From Smithella sp. ME-1 (GTDB taxonomy: Bacteria > Desulfobacterota > Syntrophia > Syntrophales > Smithellaceae), in the NCBI GenBank assembly GCA_000495415.1, contig AWGX01000258.1:1-56011 (forward strand): a stretch of 56,011 bases of DNA, given 5' to 3'. The translations under genes and the position numbers were made by a program. The notes under the pieces were generated by a model. The model was not told the DNA's origin and made no database searches. It was given only the letters and a program-made list of their open reading frames with translations. Every line of letters begins with the position of its first letter. The first letter of the stretch is position 1. This document shows positions 1 through 8,092 of the stretch, in pieces.

Positions 1-427
1 GTGAGAAAATTGGTGAGTAGATACATATTAAATGGATGAATAAACAAAATATTGAACCATATATGCGGTGCACATTTGGGGGTATCAGGCGGAGTTAGAG
101 GATTAATCCCCACGAGTAGGTATCGTTGACCATAATGCTTTTAATACGAATATTTGTAATGTTAAAAAATCTGGGAAGAAAGGACTCAAAAAGCCCGCTT
201 GCCCCAATTTTTAGAGATAAAAAAACACCGTGCGCGTTCCGGTGTTTTTTGTTGCGTTTCAAAAATTGTGGGGAGTTTTGTAACGCGGTTTGTGTGGAGT
301 AAGTGGAAGGACCAATGGATCAAATTTTGAACGATGGAGTGGAGCGAATTCCTGCAACACAGCCCCCTAAGTAAATCCCTACGGCTTTGAAGGCAAAAGC
401 TGTAAGAACCTGGGAGGATTTTTCCGC
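1..427. other. Non-coding region downstream of ftsZ
   Basis: I see no convincing coding frame here. It contains a strong stem-loop terminator at 219-250 and several further inverted repeats between 254 and 424 (described under findings). Positions 1-215 show no recognisable tRNA, rRNA or protein signature and may belong to a transcription unit that extends left of the window. Confidence 0.6.
219..250. terminator. Bidirectional intrinsic terminator after ftsZ
   Basis: An A-run and CACCG (226-230) pair with CGGTG (240-244) and a T-run, around a nine-base loop. The A-run and T-run make it usable from both sides. On the minus strand it lies about 180 bases past the ftsZ stop and is the first clear terminator of the dcw operon. 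Confidence 0.75.
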
Positions 428-1561
428 TTAGCGTTGTGAGCGATTGCGTAAGAAAGCGGGAATATCGAGGTCGTCCGTATTGATCATACTAGATTGGAAA
501 TCAGTAGGCGCCGCTGCAACTCTTTCCTGTCGATGAGGTGAGTTTGAGGTATGAGGTTTTACTTCATCACTCCTGCTCACCGGTTTCGCATCAAAAGCCG
601 AGTTCTGGCGAACACCCGCCCGGTCAAAACCTGTGGCAATGACCGTAATGCGTACTTCATCGCCCATGTTTTCATCGATGACAGCACCAAAGATGAGGTT
701 AACATCCGGATGTGCGGTTTCTTTAATGATGGCAGCAGCCTGATTGACCTCAAAGAGAGTCAGATCGGGACCACCGGTAACATTGAAGAGGATACCGCGG
801 GCTCCATCGATTGTGATGTCAAGAAGCTGACTGGAAATGGCTGCTTCTGCAGCAATGCGGGAACGATCTTCACCAGAGGCTCGACCGACCGCCATCAAAG
901 CTGCGCCACCCTCACTCATGATCGCACGAACATCAGCAAAATCAAGATTAATCATTCCTGGAACTGTAATTAATTCAGAAATACCTTGAATGCCTTGATG
1001 TAAGACATCGTCTGCGATACGAAATGCATCTTGCAAACTTGCACGTTTGTCAACGATCTGCAATAAGCGGTCATTCGGAATGACGATCAAGGTGTCTGCA
1101 TGCTCTTTCAAGCGAGTAATACCGCCTTCAGCTGATTTTGTTCGGCGAGCACCTTCAAACGTGAATGGTCTTGTAACAACGCCAATGGTCAAAGCGCCAA
1201 CTTCCTTAGCAATTTGAGCCACGATTGCTGCAGCACCTGTACCGGTACCACCACCTAAACCGGCGGTGACGAAGACCATGTCTGATCCGCGCAATACTTC
1301 GTACAGATCTTCTGCAGATTCTTCAGCAGCTTTCTGACCAATTTCTGGATTACCACCCGAACCTAAACCTCGGGTAGTTTTGTCACCAATGCGCACCCTT
1401 GTTTCTGCTTTGGAAAGCAGTAACGCCTGTGCATCGGTATTGACGGCAATAAACTCAACTCCTGACATGCCTTCCAGGATCATGCGGTTTACTGCATTGC
1501 AGCCACCGCCGCCAACACCAACAACTTTTATTCTTGCAAATGATTCTGATTGAAATTCCAT
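428..1561 (-). CDS. ftsZ: Cell division protein FtsZ
   Basis: FtsZ is the tubulin-like GTPase that polymerises into the cytoplasmic Z-ring and recruits the divisome. The 377-residue product has the N-terminal nucleotide-binding glycine motif ([13 protein letters not shown], about residues 15-27), the tubulin signature GGGTGTG at 103-109, and a C-terminal conserved peptide ending [12 protein letters not shown], which binds FtsA and other partners. Between residue 320 and that peptide is the usual variable linker. A strong Shine-Dalgarno (GGGAGGAAGG) precedes the ATG. It is the last gene of the dcw operon, 50 bases after ftsA. Length and motifs are normal for the family. Confidence 0.98.
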   Translation of the reverse strand: MEFQSESFARIKVVGVGGGGCNAVNRMILEGMSGVEFIAVNTDAQALLLSKAETRVRIGDKTTRGLGSGGNPEIGQKAAEESAEDLYEVLRGSDMVFVTAGLGGGTGTGAAAIVAQIAKEVGALTIGVVTRPFTFEGARRTKSAEGGITRLKEHADTLIVIPNDRLLQIVDKRASLQDAFRIADDVLHQGIQGISELITVPGMINLDFADVRAIMSEGGAALMAVGRASGEDRSRIAAEAAISSQLLDITIDGARGILFNVTGGPDLTLFEVNQAAAIIKETAHPDVNLIFGAVIDENMGDEVRITVIATGFDRAGVRQNSAFDAKPVSRSDEVKPHTSNSPHRQERVAAAPTDFQSSMINTDDLDIPAFLRNRSQR

Positions 1562-1611
1562 TATCCTTCCTCCCGAAAACAGTTTGCGGTTATGGTCAGA
1601 TGATCAAGAAA

Positions 1612-2853
1612 TTATGGGGAAATTTTTTTAAGAAATTCCACAATTTTTCCTAACCAATCCGGACCACTTCCTTTCGATACAAATCGACCACCACCACGCG
1701 CAGGCATTGCCGATTCGTTCATCGCTAAAGCAAAATAGAGTAACCCGACACTGGTGGCATAGGCTGGTGAATTCAATTGATCCACCAATCCCACCAGGTT
1801 CTCAGGCCTTGCCAGACGAACTGGCAAACCTAACACCTTACTGGCCAGCGGACGGATACCCGGTAAGAGACTACTTCCGCCTGTCAATACCATCCCGGCT
1901 GGCAATAAACCATCGTATCCAGAGCGTTTGATCTCATCTAAGATCAGTTCAAAGATCTCTTCTGTACGGGCTTCAATGACGTGCGAGAGATCGCGTCTGG
2001 GAATTTGTGTTGCCTGATCATCTCCAAAGCTGCGCACGCGGAATGATTCATCTTCCCCGACTTCGGCTTTAATGGCGTGACCGTATTGTTTTTTGACTTT
2101 CTCGGCTTCATCCATGGGTAAGCGCAGTCCATGGGCAATATCTGAGGTGATGTGATTGCCACCTACAGCCAGCACCATGGTATGCCAGACATCACCGTCT
2201 ATGTAAATGGCTAAATCGGTGGTACCTCCACCAATATCGCAGACGATGACACCCATATTGCGCTCGGTTTCAGAGAGCACCACCTCGGCTGATGCCAGTG
2301 GATTGAGGATGAATTGACTCACCTGGATCCCGGCACCTTCGACTGCCTGGCGAATATTTTCCACGGTGGATTCTGCAGCGGTGATGATGTGCGCTTCCAC
2401 TTCCAGGCGATAGCCATGCATGCCAATCGGAGAGCGGATACCATCCTGCCCATCGACAATGAAACCGCGTTGGATAACATGCAATATTTCGCGATTATGC
2501 GGGATATTCACAGCCTGTGCAGCTTCCAATGCCCGGTGCATGTCATTGATGTCTATAACACCGCCCGTAACGGCTGCAACGCCGCGATTATTGACAGAAG
2601 CGACTTGTGAACCAGCCAGACTGACAAAGGCTTCGGAAACTTCCAGACCGCAGGAGCGTTGTGCTTTTTCCACCGAACGTGCAACCGATTGCGAAGCTGC
2701 TGCCAAATCTATAATGGTGCCTTTCTTGATTCCTGCAGAGGGTTCAATCCCTACACCAAGGATGCGTATGCCGTGATCGCCTTCAATACGGCCGATCAAC
2801 GTGCATACTTTGGTGGTTCCTATATCAATTCCGACAACAATTGGTTCTTCCAT
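1612..2853 (-). CDS. ftsA: Cell division protein FtsA
   Basis: FtsA is an actin-like ATPase that tethers FtsZ filaments to the membrane. Seen here: the phosphate-1 motif GIDIGTTKV near the N-terminus, the phosphate-2 motif CDIGGGTTDLAIY near the middle, an adenosine motif GGSSLLPG, and a C-terminal amphipathic segment (WLGKIVEFLKKI) typical of its membrane anchor. The ATG at 2853 (413 residues) is preferred over a TTG 36 bases upstream, because the protein then starts directly with MEEPIVVGIDIG and a GGGAG ribosome site sits ten bases ahead. It follows ftsQ by 7 bases and precedes ftsZ, the classical order. Confidence 0.96.
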   Translation of the reverse strand: MEEPIVVGIDIGTTKVCTLIGRIEGDHGIRILGVGIEPSAGIKKGTIIDLAAASQSVARSVEKAQRSCGLEVSEAFVSLAGSQVASVNNRGVAAVTGGVIDINDMHRALEAAQAVNIPHNREILHVIQRGFIVDGQDGIRSPIGMHGYRLEVEAHIITAAESTVENIRQAVEGAGIQVSQFILNPLASAEVVLSETERNMGVIVCDIGGGTTDLAIYIDGDVWHTMVLAVGGNHITSDIAHGLRLPMDEAEKVKKQYGHAIKAEVGEDESFRVRSFGDDQATQIPRRDLSHVIEARTEEIFELILDEIKRSGYDGLLPAGMVLTGGSSLLPGIRPLASKVLGLPVRLARPENLVGLVDQLNSPAYATSVGLLYFALAMNESAMPARGGGRFVSKGSGPDWLGKIVEFLKKISP

Positions 2854-2860
2854 ATACGAT

Positions 2861-3892
2861 TTACTCCCGGTAATAAGGTCTGGTTGCAAATTCTATGCTA
2901 ACCATGCTGGGATTTTTTCCTTCTCTGGTAAATTTCTCAACGAGTGCTTGATAAGCATTTAATTTATAATTAATATCATTTAAAGTCAACCCGACAAACA
3001 CATCCCATCCCTGTTCTGCTTTCCATCCTAACCCATGAGTTTGATTATAGAGGATTTGTGAACTTGGCGGGAGAAAAGCCATCAACTGATAGGCTGCATC
3101 AATCATGACCGGGTCGACGGATTCTCCCCAACCCTGCAATTGAGCAACGGATAACTGTGCGCCTTTGCCATCTTCCGGAGTTACGAGTGGGGATAAGGCG
3201 TTCAGAACCTGTGGAGCTGCTACCAGCGGGGGAGCGGCAGATGCTTGAATGGTGAGCAGATCACCGGCTTCGCCACGTGGAGGGATTAGAACACCTTCCT
3301 GATCTATCCAATAAGCCTGTTTTTCAGTCTGCCATAAGAGCACAGGTTGGCGCTCAAAGGCGGAAATTTTTACCTGATTAGGAAACTCAACTGAAATCTG
3401 GATATCCTTTAACTCAGGGAAGGCAATCGACAAATCCTGTTTTGCCTGGTTGGCATCCATCCAGATGATCGATTCACCCTGAATTTTCATGACAGCATCC
3501 AGGTCAGCAGCAGTCAGACGTAGCAATCCACTGGTCTGGATTTGGTTGACGCGAAATTCCACAGAATTAAATAATAAATAAATTCCTGCCAAACAAAAAA
3601 TTCCAAGGAAGAATGATAGAAAACGCCAACCGATATTAATGGATGAAATAGCCGGTAAACGTACTTCGGCCCCGGTAGCGCCAATGGCGTAATTGTATTG
3701 ACGGTTCCTGGTTTGTTTTGGAGTTGCCGGATAAGCAGCTGCATACGCTCCACGACGGCTGACCATGGGAGTGGTCACTTTTTGAACGGGTTGTTGAACT
3801 GCTCTGGTGGTGCGTTTGATTTTTTCTTCTGTCTGTTGTTTTTGTCTCTCACGCACCAGGGTGGCTCTTGGGATACTGGTTGCATTTCTCAT
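2861..3892 (-). CDS. ftsQ: Cell division protein FtsQ/DivIB
   Basis: FtsQ is a bitopic divisome protein that links early and late components through an extracytoplasmic POTRA domain. The 343-residue product has a basic, Gln/Arg-rich cytoplasmic tail of about 90 residues, one membrane segment at about 92-112 (FLGIFCLAGIYLLF), then a POTRA-type stretch beginning VNQIQTSGLLRLTAADL and a beta domain. The cytoplasmic tail is long compared with the E. coli protein. Its ATG overlaps the ddl stop as ATGA. Sequence conservation in this family is low, so the call rests on topology, POTRA motif and position between ddl and ftsA. Confidence 0.9.
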   Translation of the reverse strand: MRNATSIPRATLVRERQKQQTEEKIKRTTRAVQQPVQKVTTPMVSRRGAYAAAYPATPKQTRNRQYNYAIGATGAEVRLPAISSINIGWRFLSFFLGIFCLAGIYLLFNSVEFRVNQIQTSGLLRLTAADLDAVMKIQGESIIWMDANQAKQDLSIAFPELKDIQISVEFPNQVKISAFERQPVLLWQTEKQAYWIDQEGVLIPPRGEAGDLLTIQASAAPPLVAAPQVLNALSPLVTPEDGKGAQLSVAQLQGWGESVDPVMIDAAYQLMAFLPPSSQILYNQTHGLGWKAEQGWDVFVGLTLNDINYKLNAYQALVEKFTREGKNPSMVSIEFATRPYYRE

Positions 3893-5010
3893 AAGGCTCT
3901 CCTCCGGTATTGGTGTATGGACCGGGAATTTTCTTTTTGGCGATCAATGGCTAAATCAATCAGGCGATCAATTAATTCTGTGAATGATATTCCACATGCT
4001 TCCCATAATTTGGTATACATGCTGATTTTGGTAAAACCAGGAATGGAATTGAGTTCATTCAGGTAGATGCGATTATCTTTCTCATCAACCATAAAATCGA
4101 CACGTGCCATGCCAGCGCAATCAATTAATTGATAGGCTTGAATGGCTGTTTCCTGAATTTGTTTCGTCATCTCCGCTGGGATTTCTGCTGGTATGATTAA
4201 TTTGGAGATTCCGTTGATGTACTTGTCATCATAACTATAGAATTCATCACCCGGGACGATCTCGCCTGGCACTGATACCTGCGGGAATTCATTCCCGAGA
4301 ACCGAGATTTCGATTTCAAGAGGTTTTTCAAGTCCGACTTCCACCAGAATTCTGCGATCATATTGAGCGGCATCCAATAAGCCTGCGATGAGCTGTTGTC
4401 GATTTTTACATTTGTTGATGCCAACAGAAGAACCCATGTTCACTGGTTTGGTGAAGTATGGGTAGTGTTTCATTGCTTCGATTTTTTCAACGACCTGGTC
4501 AATATCTGCTTCAATTTCCTTGCGGGTGAAAATCTTATCATCCACCACTGGAATCTGATGGGCGCGCATCACCTGCTTGAAGACTGCTTTATCCATGCCT
4601 ACCGAAGACCCTAACACACCAGCACCCACAAAAGCGATTTCGGTGATCTCTAACAATCCCTGAATGGTGCCATCTTCCCCGAAGGGACCGTGGGTGACCG
4701 GGAAAATCACATCCAACTTTGCAAATGGTGACAGGAGGATGCCTGCCACAGTCTGTTCACGGGAATAAAGGATATTTCCACCAGGTTCAGCAATGAGTGT
4801 TGCTGGTTTTAAGCCGGCTAAATCTTTGTTTTCAAAGGCCGTCAAGACATCCAAACCGACCAACCAGACACCATCGTGGGTGATGCCAATTTCGACAACT
4901 TTGTACTTTTTACGATTAATTTTTTCCAGAATGGATCGAGCAGAGAGGAGCGATATTTCATGCTCTCCTGATCGACCTCCAAATAAGATACCTACGGTTA
5001 ATTGGTTCAT
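3889..5010 (-). CDS. ddl: D-alanine--D-alanine ligase
   Basis: This ATP-grasp enzyme joins two D-alanines for the peptidoglycan stem peptide that MurF later attaches. The 373-residue protein starts with the family motif VGILFGGRSGEHEISLLSA. It has the ATP-grasp stretch FTKPVNMGSSVGINKCKN and ends with metal-binding and substrate residues in ARVDFMVDE and LNELNSIPGFTKISMYTKLW. The C-terminus is basic. It overlaps murB upstream and ftsQ downstream by four bases each (ATGA), implying translational coupling. The length matches the Ddl A/B family. Confidence 0.97.
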   Translation of the reverse strand: MNQLTVGILFGGRSGEHEISLLSARSILEKINRKKYKVVEIGITHDGVWLVGLDVLTAFENKDLAGLKPATLIAEPGGNILYSREQTVAGILLSPFAKLDVIFPVTHGPFGEDGTIQGLLEITEIAFVGAGVLGSSVGMDKAVFKQVMRAHQIPVVDDKIFTRKEIEADIDQVVEKIEAMKHYPYFTKPVNMGSSVGINKCKNRQQLIAGLLDAAQYDRRILVEVGLEKPLEIEISVLGNEFPQVSVPGEIVPGDEFYSYDDKYINGISKLIIPAEIPAEMTKQIQETAIQAYQLIDCAGMARVDFMVDEKDNRIYLNELNSIPGFTKISMYTKLWEACGISFTELIDRLIDLAIDRQKENSRSIHQYRRRAL

Positions 5011-5972
5011 ATCGAAGCCTTCCCATGATTTGCTTTATCGTTGTTTGCTGTTGGATTGAACCCAATCATTTCTACCTCTAACTCGAGTTCTACGTTGAAT
5101 TCTTTTTTGACGGTTTTTTGTACATGCTGTACCAGATTATAAATATCGCTGGCTGTTGCCTGGTCTGAGTTGACGAAAAAATTGGCATGCACTTCGCTGA
5201 CTTTTACACCAGCGATGGTGTAGCCTTTCAGGCCGGCTGCTTCTATCAACCTGCCTGCGTAATCCCCAGGCGGGTTCTTAAACATGGAACCCATGCTTGC
5301 TCCAGAAGGTTGTGTTCGGCGCCGGTATTCACTAAAAACATTCATCCTTTCCTTGATCTTTTGCGGGTCATCATACTGGCAATTGAGGGTTGCGGATAAG
5401 ATCACACCACTTACACGCTGGCGTTTGAAAATACTGCTACGATAGCTAAACTGGAAATCTTCATTTTTCCAGATAGATTTCCCCTTTTCATGTTGCAAGA
5501 TTTCAGCCAACAGTAAATTGCTGTGCATATCGCTGCCATGCGCGCCAGCATTGCCATAGATAGCCCCACCAACAGTCCCCGGTACGGTGGCAGCCCATTC
5601 TAAGCCGGATAAACCAGCCAGGGAAGCTTTTCGGGAGACCAATCCCAGGCTCGCACCAGATTCAACCCACAATGTGGGATGCTCACCTGAGATTTTCATT
5701 TCAATTTTCTTAGCGTGATTGAGAATCACCAGGCCGTCGAAACCCTCATCACTGAACAGAACATTCGATCCTGATCCCAAAAGGAAATATTTAAGGTTGT
5801 GGTCCCAACAGATTTGAACAGCATCAGCGAGTTCGTTGGCATTCCTCACGGTGACAAACCAGGCAGCAGCACCGCCAACCCGGGCGGTAGCATAATTTTG
5901 CAATGCAACCTGCTGTTGCAGCCTGTTACCAAATTTCTTTTCCAGAATACCAATTGATTGCGGATGCGTCAT
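5007..5972 (-). CDS. murB: UDP-N-acetylenolpyruvoylglucosamine reductase MurB
   Basis: MurB uses FAD and NADPH to reduce UDP-GlcNAc-enolpyruvate to UDP-MurNAc in the cytoplasm. The 321-residue protein has the FAD-binding motif LLGSGSNVLFSD and GLEWAATVPGTVGGAIYGNAG, followed by SYRSSIFK and the C-terminal motif GSMFKNPPGDYAGRLIEAAGLKG with the catalytic serine region. It appears to be the short type II form. It starts 11 bases after a 63-residue ORF that separates it from murC; an AAAGG site lies nine bases before its ATG. Its stop overlaps the ddl start. Confidence 0.96.
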   Translation of the reverse strand: MTHPQSIGILEKKFGNRLQQQVALQNYATARVGGAAAWFVTVRNANELADAVQICWDHNLKYFLLGSGSNVLFSDEGFDGLVILNHAKKIEMKISGEHPTLWVESGASLGLVSRKASLAGLSGLEWAATVPGTVGGAIYGNAGAHGSDMHSNLLLAEILQHEKGKSIWKNEDFQFSYRSSIFKRQRVSGVILSATLNCQYDDPQKIKERMNVFSEYRRRTQPSGASMGSMFKNPPGDYAGRLIEAAGLKGYTIAGVKVSEVHANFFVNSDQATASDIYNLVQHVQKTVKKEFNVELELEVEMIGFNPTANNDKANHGKASI

Positions 5973-5983
5973 AAATGAAACCT

Positions 5984-6175
5984 TTATGCGTTTTTGAAAT
6001 ACTTAATTAATTTGTGAATAACTTCTTTTTTATTCTGGATGGTTGATCGGTTTTCTTCATTCAACCTGGGTTTACGATCAACGCTACCTTTCTCAGCCGG
6101 AAGGATGATGGTTGGCAGAAAGGTGAATAATTCAACTTTCTGCACCTCTGTGTCAAAATCATTCTCATATTTCAT
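5984..6175 (-). CDS. Small unknown ORF between murC and murB
   Basis: This 63-residue frame (MKYENDFDTEVQKVELF...) is not recognised. It is supported by a near-perfect Shine-Dalgarno (TAAGGAGG) six bases before its ATG, an 11-base overlap with the end of murC, and a stop just 11 bases before murB, so it fills the only sizeable murC-murB gap in an otherwise tightly packed operon. The product is charged (Lys/Glu-rich) with a short hydrophobic stretch FTFLPTIILP and no signal peptide or clear membrane segment. The frame stays open further upstream inside murC, but that part is only the murC shadow. It could be a small division or wall-synthesis factor, or a coupling leader for murB. Confidence 0.6.
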   Translation of the reverse strand: MKYENDFDTEVQKVELFTFLPTIILPAEKGSVDRKPRLNEENRSTIQNKKEVIHKLIKYFKNA

Positions 6176-7556
6176 GGTGTTCCTCCTTATGGGTAAGCCT
6201 GGATAATACGTCTTTACTGACCTGTGTTGCATCACCGGCAGAAAATACCAGCATGACATCCCCGGATGAAAGATTTTCAACCAGGTAATCTGTAATAGCT
6301 TCCAGAGATGCGATGTAGCGAGCATCTGGATGTAGCATGGCATCCACAACCTGTGATGAAGTGAAGCCTCCATCCTTTTCGCGTGAAGCATAGATTTGAC
6401 TGACGATGACATGGTCGGCCTGGGAGAAAGAATTCTTGAATTCATCAAATAAGATCTTTGTGCGCGAGAAAGTATGTGGTTGCCAGATTGCCCAGATTTT
6501 TCTACCCGGGTAGCGACTTCTGGCTGCCTGAAGGGTTGCCTGAATTTCGGTGGGGTGGTGTGCGTAATCATCGATGATGGTGATCTGATTCACTGCTCCA
6601 AGAATATCGAAGCGACGGGAGGTACCGGAAAATTCGGTCAGAGAGTTGGCAGCGGACTGAAGATCCAATCCCAGGCTGTGTGATATTCCTAAAGTGACCA
6701 GAGCATTCATAACATTATGCATGCCAGGGACACTCAAATCCACTGTGATCAATTTGGTAGAAGATTGCGCGGTATTCTGATAAACGGAAAAGTGATATCC
6801 ACCCATCTGGTTTGGTGCGATTTCCCTCGCCTGGTAATCACAATCCGAGGATATGCCATAGGTCAGTACAGCTGGGTGGGTGATTAATGGGAGTAGTTTT
6901 TGAATTCCGGTATCATCTCGATAAACAAATAACTTACCATCTGGAGTAACTTTTTCTGTGAAAGCTTTGAAGGCCTGCAGGTAATCCGAAAAAGTTGGGT
7001 AACAATCCGGATGATCATGTTCAAGATTGGTGATGACGGCGATGGTGGGGGATAATCCCAGAAACATGCGGTCGTACTCATCGGCTTCGATCACAAAATA
7101 ATTTCCTGATCCATAATGAGCATTGTTGCCAAGGTCTTTCGACACACTTCCAATGATATAGCTGGGATCAAGTCCCAATTTTTGTAACAAGGTCGCAATC
7201 ATGGCAGTGGTAGTTGTTTTGCCGTGTGTACCAGCAACGGCAATCGCTTTTTGGTCTTGCATCAATTCACCCAGGATATCAGAGCGTTTATACACCGGAA
7301 TACGGGCAGCCTGTGCAGCCTGTACTTCTGGGTTGCTATCCGGAATCGCTGATGAGCGAATAACCAGATTGACACCTATCAGATGATCCGCAGAATGTCC
7401 CTGATAAACAGGAATACCATCATTAATCAGTTCTCTGGCTAGATCGGAGATTTGCTGATCGGACCCACTCACAATATACCCTTTTTCCTGCAATAATCGG
7501 GCGATGGCTGAAAGACCGGTTCCACCAATTCCAATAAAGAACACGTGCTTTTTCAT
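6165..7556 (-). CDS. murC: UDP-N-acetylmuramate--L-alanine ligase MurC
   Basis: MurC adds the first amino acid, L-alanine, to UDP-MurNAc using ATP. The 463-residue protein has the N-terminal Rossmann motif FIGIGGTGLSAIARLL, the P-loop AVAGTHGKTTTTAMIATLL at about 108-126, the metal-binding EADEYDRMFL and NLEHDHPDCY motifs, and the DDYAHHPTEIQATL segment of the C-terminal ligase domain. The start overlaps the stop of the cvpA-like gene as ATGA. Its end overlaps the small ORF by 11 bases. Length and motifs are normal. Confidence 0.98.
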   Translation of the reverse strand: MKKHVFFIGIGGTGLSAIARLLQEKGYIVSGSDQQISDLARELINDGIPVYQGHSADHLIGVNLVIRSSAIPDSNPEVQAAQAARIPVYKRSDILGELMQDQKAIAVAGTHGKTTTTAMIATLLQKLGLDPSYIIGSVSKDLGNNAHYGSGNYFVIEADEYDRMFLGLSPTIAVITNLEHDHPDCYPTFSDYLQAFKAFTEKVTPDGKLFVYRDDTGIQKLLPLITHPAVLTYGISSDCDYQAREIAPNQMGGYHFSVYQNTAQSSTKLITVDLSVPGMHNVMNALVTLGISHSLGLDLQSAANSLTEFSGTSRRFDILGAVNQITIIDDYAHHPTEIQATLQAARSRYPGRKIWAIWQPHTFSRTKILFDEFKNSFSQADHVIVSQIYASREKDGGFTSSQVVDAMLHPDARYIASLEAITDYLVENLSSGDVMLVFSAGDATQVSKDVLSRLTHKEEHHEI

Positions 7557-8092
7557 AGGAAAACCACTAAAACGAATACAAATGCGATTGCCACGGCGAA
7601 ATATATCGTCGGACCCCCCAACAATTCAGGTGGCATGAAAGCAAGTAATTCCTGGGCAGCAATGCCAATTTCAGAATTTACATCAGGTTGAATAATGAAA
7701 GAGAAGGGGTAACCGGCATCATCCAGAAAAAACCATAGACTTCCAAAAATTAAATACCCATTAACCGCGCCTAAAAATAGTCCTAACAAAACATCCTGAA
7801 ATTTTTCCCGGATGAAGCGACCTGAACTGGCAAGCTTAGGAAATTTTGGAGTCTGATATCCAAAGAAAACCAGAGATATTAATAGAATGGATCTCAACCA
7901 GAAAAAGGAATCCGGATTATTGACCATCAAGGTATCACGAATGAAAGGGACAAAGCGTTCCAGAACAGAGAGCATAAATAATGACAGAATCACGCTGAAA
8001 CTGACAAGCAATTCACGTGCCCAACCACGCATGGCTCCAATTAAGGCAAATAAACAAACATACATCCAGAAGATAACATCTAATGAAATCAT
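7553..8092 (-). CDS. CvpA-family membrane protein
   Basis: This 179-residue hydrophobic protein has four predicted membrane segments (about 4-22, 28-45, 66-80, 103-125) plus a hydrophobic C-terminal segment at about 163-179. The N-terminal pattern DVIFWMYVCLFALIGAMRGWARELLVSFS resembles the CvpA/colicin V production family, whose proteins have been linked to envelope stress and secretion. It overlaps murG and murC by four bases on each side (ATGA at both), so it is clearly part of the dcw operon. A CvpA-like gene is not a standard dcw member, and its job here is unknown. The family call comes from topology and the N-terminal motif only. Confidence 0.7.
   Translation of the reverse strand: MISLDVIFWMYVCLFALIGAMRGWARELLVSFSVILSLFMLSVLERFVPFIRDTLMVNNPDSFFWLRSILLISLVFFGYQTPKFPKLASSGRFIREKFQDVLLGLFLGAVNGYLIFGSLWFFLDDAGYPFSFIIQPDVNSEIGIAAQELLAFMPPELLGGPTIYFAVAIAFVFVLVVFL

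Noticed and set aside
61..130. tRNA-like GC-rich stretch near the window start
   Set aside because: No acceptor pairing, no TTC-R loop motif and no plausible anticodon stem were found.
551..973. A 140-codon open frame on the plus strand opposite ftsZ
   Set aside because: It lies entirely antisense to the conserved FtsZ frame, has no ribosome site, and its protein shows no domain or sensible composition.
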